This document shows positions 10,411 to 17,637 of a DNA stretch of 64,000 bases, piece by piece. Both the position numbers and the translations under genes were made by a program. Where the stretch lies: contig CAXUHB010000023.1 of assembly GCA_964250755.1 (NCBI GenBank), forward strand, positions 1 through 64,000. The letters run 5' to 3'. Origin of the DNA: DASWOJ01 sp964250755. Lineage in GTDB: Bacteria > Pseudomonadota > Alphaproteobacteria > Acetobacterales > Acetobacteraceae. Numbering within the stretch: position 1 is the first letter of the stretch; every line of letters begins with the position of its first letter. Under the pieces are notes generated by a model. That model was not told where the DNA came from. It saw nothing but the letters and a program-made list of their open reading frames with translations, and searched no databases.

Positions 10411-10905
10411 ATGTCCGACCTGCACGATGAACGCCTGGCCCTGCCCATTGAGCAGGGCGTGCTGCTCTGGTGCGTCCGCGCCTGGGTGCTGGAAATGTGC
10501 AACCCGCGCGGGGCGGAGGAGCGCATCAACGACTTGCTGGACCGCTTCGGCACGCCCGGGGCCGCAGCATACGTCAAGGACTTCGTGTTCGCGCTGGGCC
10601 ATGCCGCCGCCCGCACGATCAACGTCCAATGCACTTGCTGTACCCGGATCGTCGAGGACGAGCACGCGATTCTGGACGTGCTGGGTTTGGCCCAGGCGGG
10701 CCAGCCGTTGGAGGCCTGGCTGGTGCTGCGCGGTCTGGCGAACGCCGAGGGCGCACGGGCCGTGCTGCGCAACGCCGAGGGGATCGGCGCCGCCTTCGCC
10801 CAGGCCGGCCGGTTCCTGCCGACGCCTGACGCCGAGGTACGCCGCTACGCCATCGCCGGCCCGTCCTCGGCACCCGCCCGCCCCGCGCACGCCACACTGC
10901 ACTGA
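10411..10905 (+). CDS. Unknown protein, iron-regulated haem locus
   Basis: 164 residues. I do not recognise the family. Mostly helical, with a cysteine cluster QCTCC followed by acidic residues EDEH around position 75, which could bind metal or haem. ATG 10411 is preferred over ATG 10405 because AAGGGAG sits six bases ahead of it. It lies behind a Fur-type box and its stop overlaps hemP (TGATG). Position and regulation suggest a role in haem or iron acquisition; this is inference. Confidence 0.6.
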   Translation: MSDLHDERLALPIEQGVLLWCVRAWVLEMCNPRGAEERINDLLDRFGTPGAAAYVKDFVFALGHAAARTINVQCTCCTRIVEDEHAILDVLGLAQAGQPLEAWLVLRGLANAEGARAVLRNAEGIGAAFAQAGRFLPTPDAEVRRYAIAGPSSAPARPAHATLH

Positions 10906-11096
10906 TGCGACCCCTGCCAATCAAGGACAGCCCGCCTGACGGTGCGGTGCCGCCTGCACCCTGCCCCTCGATGGGGCCGTCGGTCGTCAGCAGCGCCGAG
11001 TTGCTGGCTGGCGGGCGTGAGCTTGTCATCCGGCACGGCCCGGAGCGCTACCGCCTGCTGCTCACCGGGCAGAACAAGCTGATCCTGACCAAGTAG
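10905..11096 (+). CDS. hemP: Hemin uptake protein HemP
   Basis: 63 residues. The C-terminal half has the HemP pattern: RELVIRHGPERYRLLLTGQN, then KLILTK at the very end. HemP proteins are small cytoplasmic factors encoded next to haem receptor genes, and some activate receptor expression. Overlaps the upstream gene by one base. The expected receptor follows 82 bases later but is broken. Confidence 0.85.
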   Translation: MRPLPIKDSPPDGAVPPAPCPSMGPSVVSSAELLAGGRELVIRHGPERYRLLLTGQNKLILTK

Positions 11097-11178
11097 CCCA
11101 CCCCACCTTCCGCCAAGCCAGCCAGCCCGGACCCCGGGCACGCCAGCCAGGCCCCTCCCCACCGAGAGGACCCTTGCG

Positions 11179-11868
11179 TTGGCCCACCGCCTCGCTTCGG
11201 CGGCCCGTCACCTTCCCCTGCTCGCCATCATGGTGGCCGCCCCCGCGCCGGGCATAGCCCAGGCGCCGCCCACGCCCGCCCCGAACACGCCCGCCCCCAC
11301 CGTGGAGGCAGTGCCGAGCGCGGCAGCGCCACAAGCGACGCCGGGCGCCGTCGCGCCGAACGCCATGCAGCTTTCTCCCGTGGTCACGACGGCAACCCGC
11401 GGCCCGCGCCGGGCGGACGACGTGCCGGCGACCGTTTTGGTCGTTAACCGGACGCAGTTGGACCAGCGCGACGCCGTCGCCCCGCGCGATGTCGTGCGCT
11501 ACGAACCCGGCGTGTCCGTGGGCAACCAGCCCGGGCGAACCGGGTCCACCAACTACGTGATCCGCGGCATCGGCGACAACAGGGTCCGCCTCCAGGTGGA
11601 CGGGGTCCGCGTCCCTGACTTCCCCAGCAGCCTGGGCGCCGGCACCTACACGCGCGACTTCATTGACCTCGATACCGTCAAGCGCATCGAGATCGTGCGC
11701 GGCCAGGCCAGCGCGCTGTACGGCTCGGACGCGGTCGGCGGCGTCGTGTCCTATGTGACCAAGGACCCGTCCGACCACCTGGATGCCGCCGGGCGCGACT
11801 ACTTCGCCTCGCTCAAGACGGGCTACAACGGCGCCGACCGCTCCTTCCACGAAACCGTAACGGCGGCC
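11179..11868 (+). pseudogene. TonB-dependent haem/haemoglobin receptor, truncated after the plug domain
   Basis: TTG start with GAGAGGA upstream. Residues 1-28 are a signal peptide. About 65-200 form the plug: LSPVVTTATRGPRRADDVPA, then NRVRLQVDGVRVPD, then IEIVRGQASALYGSDAVGG. The resemblance to receptors stops near residue 230 (HETVTAA), where the first barrel strands should begin. The frame stays open to 13101 but runs through unrelated sequence and antisense to other genes. With no 22-strand barrel the product cannot be a working outer-membrane receptor. Confidence 0.8.
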
Positions 11869-12023
11869 CGGGCGCCCACACTCCTCCTTGGGCTACCGAC
11901 CGCCCGCGCCGGAGGTGGTGGTAGCCATACCTACTATGCCGCGTGGCCGCCCCGGTCCAACCGGTTCACACCAACCGTCCGCAGCCATGCTGCACTAACA
12001 TTTTGCCCGGACCGCTCGATGAG

Positions 12024-12238
12024 GGCTGGTCAGATACGGACACGAAATGATGCAGGCCATGCACCTGGCCCGGGCACACCCGCCCCGCCATCGGCTCCAC
12101 GCTCATGCGTTCGCCGGGCAGCGGCAGCCCGTGCACATAAGGCAGCATCCACCGCCGCTGCTCCGCCCGCGGCAGCGCCGCCAGGAACGGTGCAGGCCAA
12201 CCATCCAGGCACGACAGCCACGTCCGCGGTCCAGGCTC
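12024..12238 (-). pseudogene. Fragment of an IS701-like DDE transposase N-terminus
   Basis: Reading from 12238 down gives FLAALPRAEQRRWMLPYVHG, then LPLPGERMSVEPMAGRVCPG, then LHHFVSVSD. This matches the N-terminal region of IS701-type transposases (pattern GERKS(M/V)EPMAAR, then LHHFV). No catalytic domain or terminal repeats are visible. It lies about 160 bases past the break in the haem receptor, so an insertion followed by deletion probably destroyed that gene. Confidence 0.65.
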
Positions 12239-12318
12239 GTCATCGCCCCATTCCGTCGTCCGGCAGGCTAGGACACCGCTGGGCCGCGATGAGGATGGCA
12301 GAGCCGTGCCAAGCCTGC

Positions 12319-12981
12319 TCAAGCCACCCCGGCCGGAAACACCTGCACCTGCACAGGCGTCGGATGATAGCCGTTGCAGGGATTGTTGACCTGCGGGCAG
12401 TTGGAGACGACGCACAGCACGTCCATCTCCGCCACCATCTCCACGCTGGCCCCCGGCGCCGAGATGCCGTCGTCCACCACCAGGTCCCCGTTGGGCGCGA
12501 TGGGCACGTTCATGAAGAAGTTCAGGTTGGGCACGATGTCCCGCTTGGTCATGCCGTGGCGCGACAGCTCCAGGCAGAAGTTGTCCCGGCAGGCGTGCAG
12601 GAACCGCGTGTCATGCCCGAAGCGCACCGAGTTGCTCTCGCACGAGCACGCGCCGGCCGAGGTGTCGTGCCGCCCGCAGTCGTCGGCGGTCACGGCAAGC
12701 ATCACCCGGCCCTCGTTGGACATGATCCGGGTGCCCACGGTCACGTAGGCCGACCCCTGGCAGCGCAGCGTGTCCTGGGCGCTGTAGCGCTCCCCATGGT
12801 CGGCTGCGTTGTAGAACAGCACGTCAATCGCCTGCTGCCCGTGGGTGTCCACCAGCCGCAACCGCTCGCCCCGGCGGATGACGCCGGACCACGGCTGGCG
12901 GGCGGGGATGTCATGGCTGATGCGCGGCGCCGGTGCGCGCTGGTGCGGGGAACCGTCCGGGATGGTCCGTGCGATGCTCAC
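12319..12981 (-). CDS. DUF1989 protein, urea amidolyase-associated protein 2 / carboxyguanidine deiminase subunit-like
   Basis: 220 residues from a GTG start that overlaps the stop of the upstream DUF1989 gene by four bases (GTGA). Proteins of this type (UAAP2, later CgdAB) work as heteromeric pairs that deiminate carboxyguanidine to allophanate in guanidine breakdown. The cysteine motif GACSCESNSVRFGHDTRFLH and the N-terminal HDIPARQPWSGVIRRGERLR are typical of the family. Guanidine carboxylase and allophanate hydrolase genes are not present in the window. Last gene of a minus-strand operon with an ABC transporter. Confidence 0.8.
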   Translation of the reverse strand: MSIARTIPDGSPHQRAPAPRISHDIPARQPWSGVIRRGERLRLVDTHGQQAIDVLFYNAADHGERYSAQDTLRCQGSAYVTVGTRIMSNEGRVMLAVTADDCGRHDTSAGACSCESNSVRFGHDTRFLHACRDNFCLELSRHGMTKRDIVPNLNFFMNVPIAPNGDLVVDDGISAPGASVEMVAEMDVLCVVSNCPQVNNPCNGYHPTPVQVQVFPAGVA

Positions 12982-13802
12982 AGCGCGGCCTCCGTGTTCT
13001 CGAATCCGCGCCGGGCTTCGGGCGATGCGGCGCGGCAGGGGTCCTCGGCCCCGGCGGGCGGGCCGCGCCAGCGTATGACCTCGACGGCGCCAGGGGCATA
13101 GGACGCAGCGGGGTCCAGCGGGTGCGGCGCGGTGGACAGGGCGACGCGCAGGTCCATGTCGGCCCGCAGCTCCACGAAGTCCCCGGGGCGGCGCACGCCG
13201 TCCCGCCAGGTGAAGCGCCCGGCGGCGTCCACCGACACCGGGGCGAAGAAGGTGATGCAGGTGCCGATGTCCCGCCGCGACAGGCCCAGCTTCAGCGCCG
13301 CCAGGATGAAGTTGTCGCGCGTGTTGCGCCACGGCCCCGGCCCGTGCTGCGCCAGGGTGCTGGCGGCGGTAGAGCCGCTCATCAGCGCGTCGTGGGCACC
13401 GCTGGTATCTTCCGTGATGGACAACATCACCCGGCCCATGTCGGAGAACACCACCCGGCCCCGCCGCAGCTCCGCCGACCACTGGATTTTGAGGGTGTCG
13501 GCATGGTTCAGCCGTTCGGACGGGTCGTGCAGTGCCCAGGCGAGCAGGGCCGCCGCTCCGGTCCCGTCCGTGTTGACCAGCCGCAGCCGGTCGCCGCGGT
13601 GCAGCAGCGCCGTGGCATACCATCCGCCGGGCACGGCCTCTCGGTGCAGGATGGCGGACGCATCCAGCGGCGCCCCATCCAGCGGCGTGGGCGGCAGGGC
13701 GGCTGCGACCTGGACTCCAGCGGCGCGCAGCGCCTCGTAGCGCGCCCGGTGCGCGTTGATGCTGGCCTGCACCTCAGGCGAGATGTCAATTGCTGCGTCC
13801 AT
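12978..13802 (-). CDS. DUF1989 protein, urea amidolyase-associated protein 1 / carboxyguanidine deiminase subunit-like
   Basis: 274 residues. Matches the larger partner UAAP1: HREAVPGGWYATALLHRGDR early, then GRVMLSITEDTSGAHDALMS and RDNFILAALKLGLSRRDIGT. It starts two bases after the hydrolase gene ends and overlaps the UAAP2-like gene. The pair is expected to form a cytoplasmic enzyme complex. Substrate assignment (carboxyguanidine) comes from the family, not from residues seen here. Confidence 0.8.
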   Translation of the reverse strand: MDAAIDISPEVQASINAHRARYEALRAAGVQVAAALPPTPLDGAPLDASAILHREAVPGGWYATALLHRGDRLRLVNTDGTGAAALLAWALHDPSERLNHADTLKIQWSAELRRGRVVFSDMGRVMLSITEDTSGAHDALMSGSTAASTLAQHGPGPWRNTRDNFILAALKLGLSRRDIGTCITFFAPVSVDAAGRFTWRDGVRRPGDFVELRADMDLRVALSTAPHPLDPAASYAPGAVEVIRWRGPPAGAEDPCRAASPEARRGFENTEAAL

Positions 13803-13804
13803 CG

Positions 13805-14641
13805 CTAGGCCTCCAGCAGGCTGCGCGCCAGGCGGAGCAGCGGGCCGCCCGGCGCGCGCAGGGCGTCAATGATCGTGAAGTGGTCGGCGCGCGGCACCGG
13901 CAGCAGCGCGCCCGGGCGGTGCAGCGCCGCCCGGCGCGCGTGCAGGCGGCGGCTGTCGCCCACCAGCGCCGCCAGCTCCGCCGAGCCGTAGGCCAGCGCC
14001 ATCGGCTTGTCCGGCGCGTCCAGGCGCAGGGGGGACAGCGCCTCCACCTCCGCGTCCGTCAGCCTCAGCTTGTCGTTCAGATACGTGTCGCGGATCGGCC
14101 CCAGCTCGAATACGCCGGAGATCGTCAGCGACGCCGCCACGGCGGGGTGCCCGAGCATCATCGCAGCCAGGTGCCCGCCCGCCGACCAGCCGCTGACGAC
14201 GATGCGTCCGGTGATGCCGTGCGCCGGGCCGTGCTGGCCCAGCCAGTCCAGCGCCGCCGTCATCTGCGCCACGATCTCCGTCAGCGTCGCGTCCGGCGCC
14301 AACGTGTAGCCCGGCAGCGCCGCCGACCAGCCGGACGCCACGGCCCCGGCCACGGCGGCTGCCGCGCCCTCGCGGTCGTTGCGCTGCCAGTAGCCGCCGT
14401 GGATGAACACCAGGCAGTCCGACCCGGGCGGGCCGGGGAACAGGTCCCACGCCTCGCGCTGGGTGGGGCCATACGGCAGGTCCAGGTGCGCGGGGTGCTG
14501 GGCACGGAACGCGAGGGAGGCGGCCCGCAGCGCCTCGACGTAAGCCGGTCCGCCCGGGCAGGCGGCGGTGTTGTTGTAGGCGGCGTCGCGCGCCGCGCGG
14601 GACAGGGCGCCCCAGTCTTGCGGCGCCGGATCGTCTGTCAT
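13805..14641 (-). CDS. Alpha/beta hydrolase, kynurenine formamidase/esterase-like
   Basis: 278 residues. The oxyanion-hole motif HGGYW is at 81-85, the nucleophile elbow GWSAGGH has S153, and a late RADHF near residue 255 supplies the catalytic His. This arrangement is typical of arylformamidase-like and carbamate or ester hydrolases. Its start overlaps the ABC ATPase stop (ATGA). It could hydrolyse an amide or formamide generated by the pathway of the neighbouring DUF1989 pair; this is inference. Confidence 0.75.
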   Translation of the reverse strand: MTDDPAPQDWGALSRAARDAAYNNTAACPGGPAYVEALRAASLAFRAQHPAHLDLPYGPTQREAWDLFPGPPGSDCLVFIHGGYWQRNDREGAAAAVAGAVASGWSAALPGYTLAPDATLTEIVAQMTAALDWLGQHGPAHGITGRIVVSGWSAGGHLAAMMLGHPAVAASLTISGVFELGPIRDTYLNDKLRLTDAEVEALSPLRLDAPDKPMALAYGSAELAALVGDSRRLHARRAALHRPGALLPVPRADHFTIIDALRAPGGPLLRLARSLLEA

Positions 14642-15414
14642 GGCTCTACCCTTGAATGGTGCGAATGCAGCAGGGTCGACAGCTCCCGCCGCAGCGCGTT
14701 GAACTCGGGGGAGGACACGTCCCGCGGGCGCGGCAGCTCCACCCGCACGTCGCGCACGATGCGCCCGGGGCCGGGCGACATGACGACGACGCGGTCGGCC
14801 AGGAAGATCGCCTCCTCGATGGCGTGGGTCACGAACACCACCGTCAGGCCCGTGCTGGCCCACAGGCCCAGCAGCTCGTCCTGCAGCCGCTCCCGCGTCA
14901 TGGCGTCCAGCGCGCCGAACGGCTCGTCCATCAGCACCACGCGGGCGTCGTTGGCCAGCACGCGGGCGATGGCCACGCGCTGCTTCATGCCGCCCGACAA
15001 CTGGTGCGGGTAGGCGTCGGCGAAGGACGTCAGGCCGATCATGTCCAGGAAGCGTCCGGTGATCTCCGCAACCTCCTGCCTGCCTTTGCCGCGGCTTTCC
15101 GGGCCGAAGCCGATGTTGCGGCGCACCGACAGCCACGGGAACAGGCCGTAGTCCTGGAACACCATGCCCCGCTCCGGCCCTGGCCCCTCCACCCGCTTGC
15201 CGCGCACGACGACCTGGCCATGCGTCGCCGCCTCGAACCCGGCGATGATCCGCAGCAGCGTGCTCTTGCCGCAGCCGGACGCGCCGATCAGGCAGACGAA
15301 CTCCCCGGCGGCGACGGCAAGCTGCGCGTCCTGCAACGCCACCACGTCCCCGCCTGGCCCGGCAAAGCGCTTGGTGACGGACTGCACATCAATCGCGGCG
15401 GGCAACGGCGTCAT
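14638..15414 (-). CDS. ABC transporter ATP-binding protein, nitrate/taurine/urea-type family
   Basis: 258 residues. Walker A GASGCGKST at 44-52, signature LSGGMKQR, and Walker B VVLMDEPFGALD. The sequence FQDYGLFPWLSVRRNIGFG is typical of the NitT/TauT family. Start placed at ATG 15414. Works with the permease and binding protein upstream in the same operon. The interval between this gene and the permease holds a paired palindromic repeat. Confidence 0.9.
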   Translation of the reverse strand: MTPLPAAIDVQSVTKRFAGPGGDVVALQDAQLAVAAGEFVCLIGASGCGKSTLLRIIAGFEAATHGQVVVRGKRVEGPGPERGMVFQDYGLFPWLSVRRNIGFGPESRGKGRQEVAEITGRFLDMIGLTSFADAYPHQLSGGMKQRVAIARVLANDARVVLMDEPFGALDAMTRERLQDELLGLWASTGLTVVFVTHAIEEAIFLADRVVVMSPGPGRIVRDVRVELPRPRDVSSPEFNALRRELSTLLHSHHSRVEP

Positions 15415-15464
15415 GCCGCCCCGCCCCTGCAACGCGCGCACCGCCGCAACAAGGACCGCCCTGG

Positions 15465-15603
15465 CTCCCTCTCGCCCCGGGAGAGGGTTGGGGTGAGGGA
15501 AAGGGCAAGCGCCGACCTGTCCAATGCAGGACCGCTCCAACCCGGACCAAACGTGGCCCCCGCGGCCTCCCTCACCCCGGCCCTCTCCCGGAGGGAGAGG
15601 GAG
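15465..15603. repeat. Paired palindromic intergenic repeat, copy pair 1
   Basis: Two copies in opposite orientation, 15465-15500 and 15567-15603, with 66 bases between. Each is a CTCCCTCTC...GAGAGGG palindrome extended by (T/C)(T/G)GGGGTGAGGGA on the inner side. It separates the permease and ATPase genes of one operon, so it should be transcribed and can fold into a long cruciform-like RNA. Confidence 0.85.
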
Positions 15604-15621
15604 CAGCGCACCATCCCCACC

Positions 15622-16428
15622 TCATGCGTGCTGCGGACTCCAGCGCAGCACCCTCCGGCCCAGCCACGTCACCGCCTGGTCGGACAGATATCCCACCGCG
15701 CCAATCGTTATCATGCCCGCGATCACGATCTCCGTCCGTGACAACTGCCGTCCATCCATGATCATCGCCCCCAGCCCCGTCTCCACCCCCGTCATCTCTC
15801 CTACCACGATGACGACCCACGACAGCCCCAGCCCCAGCCGCAGCCCCGTGAAGATGCCCGGCATCGCCGCCGGCAGCACCACGCGCCCGAACATCGCCGC
15901 TGGCGTCGTGCCCAGCATCGCCGCGGCCTCGAACAGCCGCGGCTCCACGCTCCGCACCCCGAACACCGTGTTGATGAGGATCGGGTAGAACGCCCCCAGC
16001 GCCACGAGGAAGAACGCCGAGCGCGGCCCCAGCCCGAACACGATCATGGACAGCGGCAGCCACGCCGTGACGGGCACCGGGCGCAGCACCTGCAGCGCCG
16101 GGTCGAACAGCGCGCGGGCCAGCCAGACCCGGCCGATGGCCATGCCGAGCGGCAACGCAACGATCGCCGCCAGCAGGAACGCGCCATAGACCCGGGATGC
16201 CGAGGCGACCAGGTGCGTCAGCAGCATCCCGCTGAATGCGTCGTCGTTGATCCCGCCGAACGCCAGATCCCACAGCGCCAGCCCGACCTCCCCGGGCGCC
16301 GGGATCAGCCGGTAGCCCGCGCCGCGCGTGCTGGCCCACCAGCCCACGAGCGCCAGCAGCGGCAGGGCCATCGCCAGCGGCAGCTGCAACCGGCGCAGGC
16401 GGTCCGGCGCGGTCCCGAGGGGCGTCAT
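15622..16428 (-). CDS. ABC transporter permease, nitrate/taurine/urea-type family
   Basis: 268 residues with about six hydrophobic helices. The cytoplasmic coupling motif EAAAMLGTTPAAMFGRVVLP is the expected EAA loop. The sequence RPVPVTAWLPLSMIVFGLGP is typical of SsuC/TauC/NrtB-like permeases. Begins eight bases after the substrate-binding protein gene ends. Confidence 0.9.
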   Translation of the reverse strand: MTPLGTAPDRLRRLQLPLAMALPLLALVGWWASTRGAGYRLIPAPGEVGLALWDLAFGGINDDAFSGMLLTHLVASASRVYGAFLLAAIVALPLGMAIGRVWLARALFDPALQVLRPVPVTAWLPLSMIVFGLGPRSAFFLVALGAFYPILINTVFGVRSVEPRLFEAAAMLGTTPAAMFGRVVLPAAMPGIFTGLRLGLGLSWVVIVVGEMTGVETGLGAMIMDGRQLSRTEIVIAGMITIGAVGYLSDQAVTWLGRRVLRWSPQHA

Positions 16429-16436
16429 GCCGGGAC

Positions 16437-17375
16437 TCAGGCCGTTGCGACCTCGTCCGAGAAGCGCGGGTCCAGGAAGGCGAAATCCGGCAGGGCGCGT
16501 ATCTGCTTCGCCTCCAGCATGTGCTCGGCATAGGTCTTGGCCTGGGTGATCATCTCCGGCGTCATGCGCCAGGTCAGCTCGACGTTCGGCAGGGCGATGG
16601 CGATGGCGTCCCGCTTCTGGCCGAGCTTGGCGACCGTCATGGCGATCATCTCGTCCGGGTGGCTGGTGGCGAACTCGGCGGACTTGCGCTGCAGGCCCAC
16701 CATCGTCCGCACCAGGTCCGGACGCCCCTTCACGGTGTCGCTGTGGGTCGCCAGGATCTGGTTCAGGGCGCCCATCGGGGTGGAGTAGGGATACTCGACG
16801 ATCTTGCCGATGCCGGTGCTGAGGGAGATGCTCGGCGCAGGCTCGGCCCCCACGTAGGCGTCCACGTCGCCGCGGGTGAGCGCCGCGTGCATCTCGCTGA
16901 AGCTGACGCGGACGGGGGTGATGTCGCGGACCGACATGCCCTCCATCCGCAGGCGGTCGAGGATGAACACCTCCTGGGTGGAGCCGGGCCAGATCGCAAC
17001 GCGCTTGCCGCGCAGGTCCTTGAGGCTGCTGATCTCGCTGTCCTTGCGCGCCACGACGCCCATGCCCTTGTTGCAGACGGCGCCCACGACCGTCAGCGGC
17101 TCCCGCGCCGCCGCGCCCTGGATGGAGGCGGCGATGCCGAAGGTGCCGAAGTCTATGGACTTCGTGACGACGGCAGCCTTGCCGTCGGTCGGGCTTTCGA
17201 AGGCGATCACCTCGACCCGCATCCCGTCGGGCACGAAGCGCTCATAGAAGTAGGGTGTGATGGCGTGGATCAGCTTCAGCGTGCCCATCCGCACCACCGT
17301 CTCCGCCCGGGCGGCCCGGGAGATGAACGGGGCGGACAGGCCGGTGGCCAAGGCAGCGCGGCGGGTCAGGGTCAT
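16437..17375 (-). CDS. ABC transporter substrate-binding protein, NitT/TauT-type
   Basis: 312 residues, first gene of the minus-strand operon. The start MTLTRRAALATGLSAPF with ARA near residue 24 is a signal with a twin-arginine-like pair. The mature protein follows the NMT1/SsuA-like fold (LKLIHAITPYFYERF, then WPGSTQEVFILDRLRMEGMS). With the DUF1989 pair, a guanidine- or urea-like ligand is likely but unproven. I looked for a guanidine riboswitch in the leader and saw no recognisable core. Confidence 0.85.
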   Translation of the reverse strand: MTLTRRAALATGLSAPFISRAARAETVVRMGTLKLIHAITPYFYERFVPDGMRVEVIAFESPTDGKAAVVTKSIDFGTFGIAASIQGAAAREPLTVVGAVCNKGMGVVARKDSEISSLKDLRGKRVAIWPGSTQEVFILDRLRMEGMSVRDITPVRVSFSEMHAALTRGDVDAYVGAEPAPSISLSTGIGKIVEYPYSTPMGALNQILATHSDTVKGRPDLVRTMVGLQRKSAEFATSHPDEMIAMTVAKLGQKRDAIAIALPNVELTWRMTPEMITQAKTYAEHMLEAKQIRALPDFAFLDPRFSDEVATA

Positions 17376-17451
17376 GACGGGTGTCCTCCTGGGAGCGTTT
17401 ACGGCAGGACGCAAGGCGTATGCCACCCGGCCTCCAAAGGACAGCGCTGAC

Positions 17452-17592
17452 CCCCTCTCCCTCCGGGAGAGGGTTGGGGTGAGGGAAGCCGCACGCACTG
17501 CGCTGTCTCAAGCGGGCACCTGCTCCCGAGGGATCAAAGGCCGACGCTGCTAGATTTCCCTCACCCCGGCCCTCTCCCGGAGAGAGAGGGAG
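17452..17592. repeat. Paired palindromic intergenic repeat, copy pair 2
   Basis: Copies at 17452-17486 and 17557-17592 in opposite orientation, 70 bases apart, of the same family as at 15465. They fill the intergenic region between the divergent binding-protein and molybdenum hydroxylase genes. Confidence 0.85.
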
Positions 17593-17612
17593 AAGCAGCC
17601 TTGCGGACGGGA

Positions 17613-17625
17613 TCGTCAGTATGCT
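17613..17625. promoter_or_regulatory. Half copy of the candidate MarR-type operator
   Basis: TCGTCAGTATGCT matches the left and central part of the 18-bp palindrome found complete at 22151 and 29672, with the right arm degenerate. It lies 12 bases ahead of the ATG of the molybdenum hydroxylase large subunit. Weak on its own; the position ahead of a related gene raises its value. Confidence 0.4.
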
Positions 17626-17637
17626 TCTTAATTCGGC

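Noticed and set aside
11869..13101. Open continuation of the haem receptor frame
   Set aside because: After residue ~230 the translation no longer resembles a barrel and runs antisense to the two DUF1989 genes; it is open by chance.
17376..17637. Possible guanidine riboswitch ahead of the ABC transporter operon
   Set aside because: Looked for guanidine-I, -II and -III core sequences on the minus strand; none recognised. The interval is mostly taken up by the repeat pair.
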